DNA of 64,000 bases, taken from positions 6,825,001 through 6,889,000 of the forward strand of contig OX419756.1 of assembly GCA_948567375.1 (NCBI GenBank), given 5' to 3'. Below are positions 41,430 to 52,862 of the stretch, piece after piece. Each line of letters begins with the position of its first letter. Within the stretch, counting starts at the first letter, position 1. The notes under the pieces were generated by a model that saw only the letters and a list, made by a program, of their open reading frames with translations, had not been told where the DNA came from and ran no database searches. This stretch comes from Lunularia cruciata. Taxonomy: Eukaryota > Streptophyta > Marchantiopsida > Lunulariales > Lunulariaceae. Both the position numbers and the translations under genes were made by a program.

Positions 41430-41433
41430 GTCC

Positions 41434-42455
41434 AACTAGGTTCACCACTGCCATAGGTAACCTATCAGCCACTACTACTGTCTGAGACTGATGCCCAACA
41501 TCCAAGATATCATCAACAAGGATGTGGTCAAGTCATTGAATCCCATCATAAGCACGTTGTAGAACCTCTCTGGGTAAGAGGTTCGTCCACCAAAGACAAA
41601 GACGATGAGCCCGTGATCCCACTCTGGCTGCATCTAACAATACAGCTGGTCCCATCCAAGAATGGACCTGATGTGTACTCGCCACCACTCTAGTGCAAGA
41701 ATCACCCATCAAAGGAACGTTCTCCAAAAGGTAAGCTAGAGAAACAGATTGATGAACATGGAGATGTTGTAGTATCCATAACATCTCCCAAAACACACCA
41801 GAATGAGGATCCTGAAGACCCAATCCTCTACCAGCATGTGTATGTCCCTAACATGGCCATCCAGAAATCACCAAGTGAATAGGCCCATATCTCTCTAGGT
41901 TATGCGCCCCAGTAAGGAAATGTCTCCTAGTAGGGCCTTCTGATAACCTCTAAGTGCTGATATTGGTAATTACTCTGGATACCGATAGGCCAAGTGTGCC
42001 ACATGATGTTGAGAGACTCGCCTAGCAGTCTCATCTCTCTCTACATACAAGTACCTCTGTACTTGTATACCTGCCTGTAACACCGTAGCTAGTCCGGTGC
42101 TAATCCCATCAAACAACTTCAATAGGCATATCCCCTCTACTGGATTCTGCCAAGCAATGAGTGTGGTATCCAGAGGTGTCAAAGCAATTGCCTCTGGAGG
42201 CTCATCCTCACACTCATCTCCTGATGGTATGAAGGCTCCACTCCAAGCCTGCTGCACCAACTGATCTGCATGCTGCTGTAATGCCTCCTCTAAACTCCAC
42301 AATGGAACATCCAAGGTTGATGGAACAATCCCGCTTGTACTCCACAATTGAGTGATCTCCTCTGGTACTAGAGTATCCTCTGCATGGGCGTTCCCCTCCA
42401 ACAAGTCACCAAGCCAAGTAACTGCACCACTGAAAGCTAAAATTAATGCTGCCAT
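41434..42455 (-). pseudogene. Met-1 DNMT3-like cytosine-5 DNA methyltransferase, N-terminal part (motifs I-VIII)
   Basis: Reading down from 42455: an unrecognised acidic region of about 100 residues, then motif I KLFDGISTGLATVLQAGI (42119-42066) and motif II YLYVERDETARR. After a frame change near 41905 comes GPIHLVISGWPC, the motif IV Pro-Cys, with the catalytic Cys codon at 41851-41853. The next codon, Gln in most families, is TAG (41848-41850). Then GHTHAGRGLGLQDPHSGVFW, motif VI LLENVPLMGD (ENV at 41724-41716), and motif VIII LLDAARVGSRAHR followed by WWTN. The VIII region resembles DNMT3 (SAAHRARYFW type) more than the QxRxR of DNMT1. Motifs IX-X lie at 6343-6100 beyond the inserted elements. 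It sits between protease and RT of one retroelement. Domain identity is strong; enzymatic activity of the intact ancestor is inferred. Confidence 0.88.
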
Positions 42456-42755
42456 GGTCTCGGACTATAGTGAGCCAAGATTGCCACTACTGAAGCGTAC
42501 TAGTAGGCGACATACCCGTCCCTCACCAGACTGCTAACCAGGTCTATAAGAGGATGTCTCCTCCCAATAGTCAATGCTAAAACCTATGGGGTATAACACT
42601 ACTCCCCCAAATAGCACATCATATGACTCAACTATTGTCGCAATAGCCTGAGCTCTCACCATCAAGCTATTAGTTGGATGACCAGGCTGAACTTGGACAA
42701 CAAGCTCTCCACGTGTGATGTATTGTGTTGAACCACCACCTAGAGATGTCTGGAT

Positions 42756-43150
42756 CTAAAATGGACACCTCTCCACATCGGTCTTCCGTAACTCCAAACC
42801 GACAATTGCAGCCTTCCCCAACATAAGGGGCTGCGCACCAGAGTCTAACAAGACTCTATGTGGTGTATAGACCTTCCCTAAAGGTCCCACCAAATGGAAA
42901 ATCCCCCTCTGGTTATCCAATAGGACAACATCAGGTGTAAACCGCGCTCTCTCAAAGGCCGGTCTAGCTGGCAACTCCTCCAGTCTAGCCGCTGCTGCTT
43001 GCTATAAACCACTGGTCGTTGAATAGATCCCATGCTCCTCAACCAAGTCAGCTCCACTACCAACCACCTCTGCTCTAGTAGTAAAAACTGCACCATCCCT
43101 ACTCTCACACAAAGTGGCAGCCAACCAAAATATTGGGGCTGGGTCAACTC
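42756..43150 (-). pseudogene. Met-1 aspartic protease
   Basis: Contains FTPDVVLLDNQRGIFHLVGP and VLLDSGAQPLMLGKAAIVGL, the latter holding the DSG active site. It lies between gag (above) and the methyltransferase (below) in the element's orientation. The interval 42456-42755 continues the polyprotein in broken frames with no domain I recognise. Confidence 0.75.
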
Positions 43151-43599
43151 CCAATGTAAACATATAACTGACCAAAAACAAAGGACGTCACATAATCAGC
43201 TGAGCCGCCCCCAACATCATGCTAGACTCAGTCTGTGTAGTAGTAGGTGGCTGACTAGCAGGTAGTCCATCATGTACTCCATCACCACCTACCACACCTA
43301 CACTGGGACGTCTAAGAATCATGGATGTTGTCTGCAATGCCTCAGATAGCGTGAAAGACTATGGAAGTCTAACCTGTCTCCCAACCTCTCCTCTTTGTGG
43401 GTCCAACTCCACTGATGCTCCTCTAGGCTCTGGAGCACATACTACACTCCTAGTCACTGCTGCAGATGCATCCACCTATGTTGCTCCTCACATGAAGTCC
43501 AAAGCATCTCTATCACCAGCATATGAGGTAGAAGCCTCAGCACCTGAATCTGATCTCCTCTGAGCAATAGCCATACTAGCTAATCTCTGCTCCAATTGC

Positions 43600-44870
43600 T
43601 CAATCAGAGTAGCCATAGTTGTGTCAGAAGTAAGGGCAAGTATTGCACCCCTACTAGGTGTAGATCCTCTACCACCACCTCGTCCTCCATGAACTAAACT
43701 CCTCTACTACTAGCCATAGTAGCCCTACCACTTCGTAACTCCGGGTGTAGGTCAAAACACCGATCACTAGTGTGACCAAATCTGTAGCAATGCTCACACT
43801 GCCTCTGTGCTGGCTGTGATGCATCCAAGGTATCGGGTCCACTGCCTTAAGTACACTCTCTTCGATGGTGAGGTCCACCACAAGTCCAACAAGCAACACC
43901 ACCACTCATTGGTTGTTGTTGACCCAAAAATGAGGGTAAGGGTCTAACTCCACTAGGCCCTCCACTTGCTCTATAGGATATGGGCTGTCCACCTTGTCCT
44001 CAAAAACCAACTGGGCGTGATGCACTATGCTGCACTCTAGAAGAAGTCACAGCCGTGGATGAGGTCTCCCTACCAAATCCAAATGTCACCACTCTCTCTT
44101 CCACCATATTGAGCTCAATACGCTCAGCCAAACCAAAGACTACTGCCAAAGTGGGCGAAGTAGCCTGCAACAACATAGCATCACGAACTCTACATCATAA
44201 CTCCTTGTCCAGTATCCCATACCAAAATTGGACTGCCTGGGCCTCAATAACTCCCTAAGTGAAACTGATCAGCCACCTCATGCAAGTGTATGCCTCGCAT
44301 AGGCTCTCTCCAGCCTTCCGCTGGAACTCCTGCAAGCTCTTCAGCTTGTCAATCCGCACTCCCTGGTAGTTCTGCCTCAAACACAGGAAGAACTCCACTA
44401 TGGGGTTAAACCCCGATACCACACCACCTCTTGCAGCAGTGCCTCCACTCGTAGTAGCACTATCTCCAGCTAGTGCACCTCCACTAGCTCCACCCACACT
44501 ACTCGAGCTAGAACTCGTAGGTACAGCCGATCTACTCCTGGCCACCAAGCCTTAAGTGATGGAGACATAGTGTGGAGACCAATCTGTCTCCATAACTCAA
44601 TCTCCTCCAAATGAGCTCTCCTAAACTCATGGTAGTCATCCATCGGCGGACCTTCCAGATGCTGAAACAACCCCTTCCATGCCATGAAGGGTATGAACAA
44701 ATTTGGGTTCCGCATCTACTACAAATCACACCAACTATCAAACCCCTGGATGTAGTCATCCAACTCAATGGTACCCACTATACCAGAGTAACGCCTAAGG
44801 CCTTTGGAGGCCCCATAAATCTAGTCCATGTCCCACAACAATGGTGCGGACACACCAAGTGCACTCTCAA
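43600..44870 (-). pseudogene. Met-1 gag with two zinc knuckles
   Basis: The capsid-like region at 44715-44255 includes FMAWKGLFQHLEGPPMDDY and, in another frame, EFFLCLRQNYQGVRIDKLKS and LQEFQRKAGESLCEAYTCMR, typical of gypsy gag. Downstream are two CX2CX4HX4C knuckles. CWTCGGPHHRREC lies at about 43885 and CEHCYRFGHTSDRC at about 43800-43760; which of these comes first follows from the minus orientation (43.88 kb is upstream). Ser/Gly-rich spacer between. Several frame breaks. Confidence 0.75.
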
Positions 44871-44979
44871 CTGAATCAACTCTTGTGTCGAACTCCAACT
44901 CAGAGTCAATCTCCTCCCTCACTGGGACTTGAGATACAAGCTGATATCGAGCACCACTTTGAGTAAACCCATTGTGTAC

Positions 44980-45658
44980 TATGAGCCGGCCTGTCTCTCA
45001 CTCAGGATGAACCTCTGATGGCTATTATGGTAGCGCACCATGGACTAAGAAGGCAAGGAACCCCAACTCCATCATACTCCTCCAAGGCTAACACTCCAAG
45101 ACTCAAGACATTGCTCACTAGAGAACTCAATGAGAGAGAGATAGTTGCAAATGAAAGGATGATGAGTACCTCCTCACTCCTTGTTTATATACTTGTGAAA
45201 TAGTTACGTACCAAAGTTACTAATTACCGTAGTAACTCAAGTTACTAGACTAAAAGTCAAGTAAAGTCAAAAAGTAGAAAGGAATATCCATTCACATGGG
45301 CATATTCCCCTTATCTTGACCCAACCACTAAAGCAAGGATTCCTTCACATGGGCTATCCTTGGACTAAAGAAGAATCCAAAACAAAAAGGCTTGCGGGCC
45401 CAAGAGTTCTCAACTCTTTCCCCAAAGCCAAACACCTAGGAATAATACCAAGTCAACACACTAAAATCCAAAATAGTGGTGCTCATCTTTTCTACTTCCT
45501 CTAAAGTAAGGTCCCATCTATCTTAGCTATGACTAACTTTAGCTAACCATGACTAATATAGAACCATCCTTTATCTCTATATAAATAATATCTCTTAAGT
45601 ACTTGTAATACCAAGCTAAATATCACAATACCACACACATGCACAAATGGGTGTTACA
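44980..45658 (-). mobile_element. Ath-family solo LTR in Met-1
   Basis: 679 bp, TATGAGCCGG (first G lost to A)...GGTGTTACA, with perfect 4-bp TSD gtac (44976-44979 and 45659-45662). No internal sequence. Inserted in the Met-1 gag/leader. Confidence 0.94.
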
Positions 45659-47042
45659 GTACTGCAAGGCTAACTCCTCTGGAACTTCCAAAGAATTCCG
45701 TCATGAAAAAGTAACCACAATAGCAAACCCAAACCACCAACTGCAACCGCAAGTGCCCCACCAAGTGCTAATACCAACTAAGCACCACCCACTAATGTAA
45801 CTCTAACCAAGATAATTACACTAGGGGAAAGGGCAACCTGTACCCTACCATCATAACACGCACTCTCACGATCTGCAGGTCATCACTTCTTGCCTCACCA
45901 GAGAGAAACAAAGGTAATCTGACTGGTCATCACTCCAGCCTCACCACCGAGAGCACACCAGAGCACCAACGCTCAAAAGTCAAGGCACCTCACACAAACG
46001 TGGTGCACAAACAAGAAATAGAGAATGGAGGGGATCCAATCACAAGAAGTCTAAACAAAAACCCTCCATCTCATAACACAACACAGGACTAACTCTGCCA
46101 CCATTTGGCATTTGACATAAGAGAAGTTTGTATCTAAGTCCTAAGCTACCAAGATCACCAAGAATGGGATCAAACTGCCTTTCCTAGCCAAAGCTACATG
46201 TGTATAGGTAACACTGGCACAGTCACTAGGACAACAAGTGAGGGTGGACCAGTTGGCTAGGGCACTAGTCTAGGAACAAGAGATCTAGGGGTCAAATCCT
46301 ATTGCGCACAATCTAGCAAGAAAGGTAGATTTTGCCAACCAATGACCAAGATCTATTCTAAACTAGCTAGCCTCATGCCAGCAAGTTGGCTTGTTGGCCC
46401 TTCTAGGCCTTCGTAGCCTCTCATAGCCCACAACCCTATACCTCGAAGCCTCTAAATGCCAAAATTCAACCAAATAAGGCCTTTCTTGTTGCCACTTCAA
46501 ACCTCCTCCACAATTGGCAAAACTTCTCCAAATCTATGAAAGTCCTCCAAACTAGCGAAAGTCCTCCAAATTTGGCCATACAGCAAAAACTCCTCCAATT
46601 CTGGCCAAAATCTGACGTAAATTCCAACCAAAATCTGACGTAAATCCTAAAGTTGGTTGTCCGCCAAATCCCCCGCTAACTTTCCACTCGAGCCAAATTG
46701 ACAACACGGGTTTTTCCAAATCACAAATTCATGAGAATAGCTTCCCAACTCCACCTTCAATTTGACTTTCTGAGCCCAACTCGTATCAAATTGGTCTTGC
46801 CTTCACCTCCTGAGCTCAAAATCACAACCATTGCTCAAAATTTGCTATTTCTTTGCTCGAAATTTGGCCAGCGCTTCCGCACACCGTCTGCCTTACTGCC
46901 AAATCTGCATCAATTGAATGGGCTTCTGCACACTAGGGAAACACTGAACTTGAATTGAGCTACCAACAATCCACCGAGCTTGGAGATACCACCAACACTC
47001 AAAGTTCTTGCACCCAATTTCCCCTTTACTTCACTTCTCTTA
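45659..47042 (-). other. Met-1 5' leader, no gene recognised
   Basis: About 1.4 kb between gag and the right-hand LTR. No open frame with recognisable motifs. It should contain the primer-binding site next to 47042, but no TGG-start tRNA-like sequence is visible there, consistent with the deletion that also removed the LTR end. Confidence 0.5.
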
Positions 47043-47490
47043 TGTAATCAGATTGCTTACCACTCTCAACTCAACTCAACATAGATCAGTACTTGATCTG
47101 TCACTCTATAAACTGCCAACAACTGGGCATTGATTACAGTCAAGCCACACCCACTCAAGCATAGAGAATCTAGGTGACGCTCGCCAGCTTCTGTCCATCA
47201 TAGCTAGGAACTCGAAGGCTCAACATCAAAGAAGTGAGCTCTTTGGAGCTCACTTCAAAACTATACCCCCTGGACTCGAGCTAGCTCTGAAACCCTAATG
47301 GTCCCACTGATGGCACACTCGACGGTGTGAACGGTGCAAAGTGACGGTGGGCCCCACCGTGAAGTCAGTACCCCAAACACAAAATCTGACCATCGGAAAG
47401 TAGTCTTTGAGAAATTGCTGACATAACTCTAACTACTATCATTGGAACTCCAGTGTTTGAGCATCTAGATGCGGCACTACAAATGGCGTG
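47043..47490 (-). repeat. Met-1 5' LTR (truncated, about 448 bp)
   Basis: TGTAATCAG...GGCGTGACA, matching 1943-2389 with scattered differences, but lacking the 107-bp terminal segment present at 1836-1942. Followed by the presumptive TSD aactt (47491-47495). Confidence 0.85.
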
Positions 47491-47652
47491 ACAACTTCCT
47501 TCTAAAAGCTACTTACTTGAGGTGCAAACAAAGCTAGTCGGGCAGCTTCCCAAGAAGCTTCCTAGGTATTTCCGGAATATTCTAGGCTAATTTGTCTTAT
47601 GTGCTACTTCGTAAGTCTGACTAACTTCGTCGCTAAACTCCATATTGTTACA
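47491..47652 (-). repeat. Chr-2 3' LTR, right portion
   Basis: Resumes the LTR broken at 1835 (cttccttctaaaagctac onward) and ends TTGTTACA. The Chr-2 polypurine tract and pol follow. Confidence 0.9.
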
Positions 47653-48995
47653 TATTCCCTTGCGGCTAGTTGGTGACGACCTTGTCGCCAATGAAGCTTT
47701 GAAGTCCTGGATGGCCGTCTGTGCATTCTCGAGGTGAAAAAGAGGTTCCTATGTGGCATCATGAAGGGGATACCCTTTCCAAAGGACCTTGTACTCTGTA
47801 TGTTGGCGATGGCCTCGTTGAATATGGCAACGCGCAAGGATACAATCAACTTTGTACTCCTCATGATCATTGATAAGGATAGGAAGAGGGGGAGGTTGGA
47901 CGAGAGGAAAAGGAAAATGGGTTAGGAACAAAGAGTTTCAACTTGGAAACATGAAAGATAGGATGGACACACATGTGACAAGGCAAGGCAAGTCGATAAG
48001 CAATAGGAAAGACAATTTGATGATATCAAAGGATCCTAGCCAATTAGGGGCAAGTTTACGAACTTGGGTATCAAGGAGGAGAGTGAGGTTACTAGAGGAT
48101 AACGTGACTTTATCACCAACTTCATAGGTGAGATCACGACAATGGTGGTCCGCATATTGTTTTTGGCAATTCTGAGCAACAAGGAAGTGAGACTTGGCTT
48201 GTTGGAAAGATTGGGATATAGTGGTCAAGAATGTGGAAGTATGAGGAACCTGAGATGGAGGGAGAGCAAGAAGAGAATCGGGAACAAGCGGATTTTGGCC
48301 AAAATTGAGAAAGAAAGGAGAAAATCTGGTGCTTGCCTATTTGGAATTGTTGTAGTCAAATTCTGCAGCTGCAAGACATTCATCCCAATTGGTATGGTAG
48401 ACATTGACAAAGGCACGCAACATATCCTCCAATAAAGGATTTGCACGTTTGGTTTGTCCATCAGTTTGAGGATGATAGGCTGTGGACAAAGCAAGCTTGG
48501 TGTCGAGTATCTAGAAGAGTGCTTGCCAAAACTTCTTGGTAAATCAAGGATCACGGTCGGAGATGAGTACATGTGGCATCCCATGATGCTTGAAGATAAT
48601 GTTGAAATAGATTTGCGCTAAGGTTGGAGCTCCACGGTAGCACAGGTTGGTGCCTAGTGGATTTGCTTACTAAGCTTATCCACAAACACCACAATTGCAG
48701 TGTGTCCTTGTTTTGTCTTTGGCAAGAATGTGAAAAGATCCAAGCTCATATGCTCCTATTGAGCGGATGGAACGACAAGTGGTTGAAGGAGTCCACTCGG
48801 CTTTTGGTTGCTAGCCTTGTTACATTGGCAGCTCTCACACGATCAGACAAATTCTTGAACATCTTGTGTCATGTTGGGCCACCAACATTGACGTTGGAGG
48901 GTACCCAAGGTCTTGTCCACACCCATGTGACCAGCGATGGGTAAATCATGGGCTTCTTGAAGGCGCACAAGTTGAAGATCACCTTTAGCTAGAAC
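47653..48995 (-). pseudogene. Chr-2 integrase with chromodomain
   Basis: Chromodomain in 47931-47700 (EYKVDCILARCHIQRGHRQH, then EYKVLWKGYPLHDAT). The integrase tail has EVGDKVTLSSSNLTLLLDT, and the core remnants lie at 48228-48944. Interrupted at 48995 by an Ath solo LTR. Many frame breaks and stops; older than Chr-3 or Chr-4 by eye. Confidence 0.88.
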
Positions 48996-49674
48996 TGTAA
49001 CACCCATTTGTGCATGTGTGTGGTATTGTGATATTTAGCTTGGTATTACAAGTACTTAAGAGATATTATTTATATAGAGATAAAGGATAGTTCTATATTA
49101 GTCATGGTTAGCTAAAGTTAGTCATAGCTAAGATAGAGGGGATCTTACTTTAGAGGAAGTAGAAAAGATGAGCACCACTATTTTGGATTTTAGTGTGTTG
49201 ACTTGGTATTATTCCTAGGTGTTTGGCTTTGAGGAAAGAGTTGAGAACTCTTGGGCCCGCAAACCTTTTTGTTTTGGATTCTTCTTTAGTCCAAGGATAG
49301 CCCATGTGAAGGAATCCTTGACTTAGTGGTTGGGTCAAGATAAGGGGAATATGCCCATGTGAATGGATATTCCTTTCTACTTTTTGACTTTACTTGACTT
49401 TTAGTCTAATAACTTGAGTTACTACGGTAATTAGTAACTTTGGTACGTAACTATTTCACAAGTATATAAACAAGGGGTGAGGAGGTACTCATCATCCTCT
49501 CATTTGCAACTATGTCTCTCTCATTGAGTTCTCTAGTGAGCAATGTCTTGAGTCTTGGAGTGTTAGCCTTGGAGGAGTATGATGGAGTTGGGGTTCCTTG
49601 CCTTCTTAGTCCATGGTGTGCTACTATAATAGCCATCAGAGGTTCATCCTGAGTGAGAGACAGGCCAGCTCATA
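48996..49674 (+). mobile_element. Ath-family solo LTR in Chr-2 pol
   Basis: 679 bp, TGTAACACCC...CAGCTCATA, TSD gaac (48992-48995 and 49675-49678). Its last CACA is mutated to CATA. The chromovirus sequence AGCTAGAAC|ATAGATCC is continuous across it when compared with Chr-3 and Chr-4. Confidence 0.94.
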
Positions 49675-51215
49675 GAACATAGATCCGGTCCTCATGGAAT
49701 AAAAGGCCCTCCTTGATGGAGAAGGTGTTGTACTGCTTATCACATGCCGTAAGGCGACCATATACCATTTGGAAGAAGGGATCTTGGTGTAGAGCTGACT
49801 GAAACTTGTTTTGGACCTTGGAGTCAACTGACACTGTTGAAATTGCCGCTGTGATGAGAGGAAGAGACTTCAAATCAGGTCTTCGTGATAAAGCATGACG
49901 GATGACATGGAATTGACCTGGTTTGTACTCAAGTTTGATGTCATATAATTGGATTTGTTCCTCCCATCAATGATGTCGACTCTTCATGTGTTCCAAGTGT
50001 AAGGTCTGTAACAATGGTTTGTGATCAGTTTGCATGATCACTTGTTTCCCCAAGAGGTAATACCTCCATACCTTAGTGGCGTATACCATTGCAAGTTGTT
50101 CTCAATCTCAAGCAGAGTAATTTTGTTCAGCTATATTGAGTCGGCAAGACACAAAAGCAATGGGATGGAGTCCATCTGGGAATTCTTGTTGCATCATAGC
50201 TCCAATTGCAAATTTAGAAGCATCAAAATCAACCACACAAGGTAGTTGAGGATCATATGGTTGAAGAATGGGTCTTGAAGACACCATATGATTTAACTTT
50301 TGGAATGCTTCTTCATGCTTGGTGGTCCACTAGAGCTTGAGTTCTTTCCCAAGAGGTCAGTCAATGGTGCAGCCACATGAGCATAATAATGGATGAACCG
50401 TCGGTAAAAACTGGCCAATCCATTAAATGCCCATACTTTTGTAGCATCCTTGGGGGTAGGCCAATCAGTAATGGCCTTGATTTTCTCTTCTTCCATCTTG
50501 ATCCCCTCTGATGAGATCTTATGATCCAAGAAAGTAACCCCCTTTTGCCAAAAGGTACACTTTGACTTCTTGTAGTAAAATTTCCATTGTTGTATTCATC
50601 TTAGGACTTCTCACACATGATTCATATGTTCTGCCTCTGTCTTGCTATAGATTAAGATATCATCCAAGAACACCACCACAGACCGATCCAATAGTCTATC
50701 CAACATCGGATGCATTTGATCCATGAAGATAGTTGGAGCATTCGTGAGTCCGAGAGATAGAACTCTCCACTCAAAATGCCCATACTTGGTGCAAAAGGCA
50801 GTCTTTTGCACATCCTCTCTATCAATAGGAATTTGCCAATAGCCGCTTCAAAGATCCAACTTGGAAAAGTAGCATGCTCCACTTAGTTGATCAAGCAAGT
50901 CATCGATCCAAGGCAAGGGATATGCATTCTTCATAGTTTGCTTATTGAGCCCACGATAATCAATACAGAAACAAAGTCCTCCATTCTTCTTTGGAACAAA
51001 TAGTACCAGTGCTCCCCAAGGAGAGGTACTATGTTGTATGAAGTCCTTCTCCAACAACATTGTAAGTGTTTTTTGCAACTCCTCTAACTCCTTTGGTGAG
51101 ATCCAATAGATCAGTCTACTCACTAAAGTACTCCCTGGCAATAGCTTGGTCTTGAAGGGCATACCTCGATTGGAGGGTAATCCCTTTGGCAGATCATCTA
51201 GAAACACATCCGCAA
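49675..51215 (-). pseudogene. Chr-2 integrase start, RNase H and reverse transcriptase
   Basis: 49873-49675 is the linker before integrase (SLPLITAAISTVSVDSKVQN). RNase H and connection remnants lie at 50529-49900 ([19 protein letters not shown]). RT lies at 51207-50611, with LSLGLTNAPTIFMDQMH and FLDDILIYS. Frames are broken at 50848, 50610 and elsewhere. Confidence 0.87.
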
Positions 51216-51284
51216 ACTCCTATCAAATCAACCATTGCTTGATGACGCTCTTGGCTCTTAGCAAATTGTTCTTGTACAATCAAC

Positions 51285-51500
51285 TTGATCGACATCGCGA
51301 ATACAGACTTATCTTCCTCCAAAGCTTGCTCTATGGCTCCTTTACTAACAAACTTCCCTTCTAAGGACTCATCTCTCTTCCAAGCTTGCTCCTTGGTTGC
51401 CTTCTTGGCAAACTTCCCATCTTGGGACTCATCTTCTTGCCATGTTTGCTCTATGGCTACCTTCTCAACAAACTTCCCATCTTGGGACTGACAATTCTTA
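51285..51500 (-). repeat. Chr-2 PR-RT linker repeats
   Basis: Three degenerate copies of a roughly 66-bp unit (aacttcccatcttgggact type on the plus strand) between protease and RT. The same array is in Chr-1 (603-809), Chr-3 (9711-9917) and Chr-4 (23439-23645). Confidence 0.8.
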
Positions 51501-52862
51501 GGTGTCTTACTCAGAAGTGCCAGACAACCTAATGGGAAATTCCTACCTTGGTGTTGTACTTGAATTTGGTGTCGGGTCCAATCAAATTAAACCTTATGAT
51601 ATTCAAACCAAGGTAGACCCAGAATGATATCATAGTGTAGAGGTGCCACTACAAACCTCATACACTCCAAATACTCCTTCCCAATCTTGAAAGTAATAAG
51701 ATGCAAGGTGCGGAATGCATAACCTTTTCTACCATCCGCCATCATCAAACTACTTCCAATCACTGGCTTGATAGGAATACCCAATTCCTTTGCTACTTGC
51801 GTAGACATGCAATTCTTTGAACTTCCAGAATCAACCAAAATCTTACAACCCCGATTAGATATCGTACCTTGCAAATGAAGCAAACTTGCATAGGTCGAGC
51901 CTTCAATCCCTTTGGAACTAATCAAGCTCCCAGTAGGCGGCTCAAAATCTCCTATTGGGATTCTTTGTTTCCCTGATCATTCTGCTCCACAACCTCCACT
52001 TGGGCAACTTGTCAAGGTCATCCATTCTTGAGTGGACACCAACAATGCGATGCCTTAATTGGCAACAATAAAATCACCCACCATTTTGTTGCACTTTCTC
52101 TCTATATGCCGTACCAAGTGGTCTTCATTGAATGATATCAATCTCCATTGGTGCTGGCTCCTCCACTTGTGTGTAGTGTATTGGTAGGCTCTGTGGAGGT
52201 CAAGGTCAAGGTCAAGGCCAAGTTGTTGTCACCAAGGAATCAAAATGTTTGGCCAACCGCATAGCTTCCTCCAAGTGTTGTGGCTCTTGCATGGTTACCT
52301 CTAATTTGGTTCTCGCCTTCAAGCCCCTCACGAATCGATTCAGAGCTTCACCTTCCAATATATCTGGAATTTGCATGATGGTGTTTTAAAACTATGTGAT
52401 GTAACTTCTTATAGAGCCAATCTGTTTCAACTTTGCCAACTTATCCCGTGCAGCTCGTGTGGTATTTATAGCTTGGAATTGACTAATTATTGCGCTCTTG
52501 AATTCTAACTATGTCAAGATTGGTGCAACAATTTGTTGTTTAGCTTGCTCCACTCAAAATCTCCACCATAGCTTTGCTACTCCATCCAATTGGCTAGAAG
52601 CCAAGAGAATCTAATTTTGCTCGTCCTATAGATTGGTAGCTTCAAAATAACATTCACAATTAAACAAAAAATTCTCCATTGCACCCAAAAGATTCTTGCC
52701 TTCAAATACCTTGGGTTTAGGGAATCTGATTCGATCTTCTCCTTCTCAAATTGGTACTCTCTCCACCTGCTCTTGTTGTCAAAGATCTCGTTCATCCAAC
52801 AATCAAGTAAGGTGCTCAATTTGTTTTTGCATAGTAAGGATAACAACGGGTATTGCCGCCAT
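51501..52862 (-). pseudogene. Chr-2 protease and gag
   Basis: Protease at 51925-51587: KILVDSGSSKNCMSTQ and [14 protein letters not shown]. Gag lies above it, with start codon at about 52862 (MAAIPVVILTMQKQ type). The slippery GGGAAAC is at 51967-51973. The zinc-knuckle region near 52080 and the gag core near 52600 are frame-broken. Confidence 0.85.
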
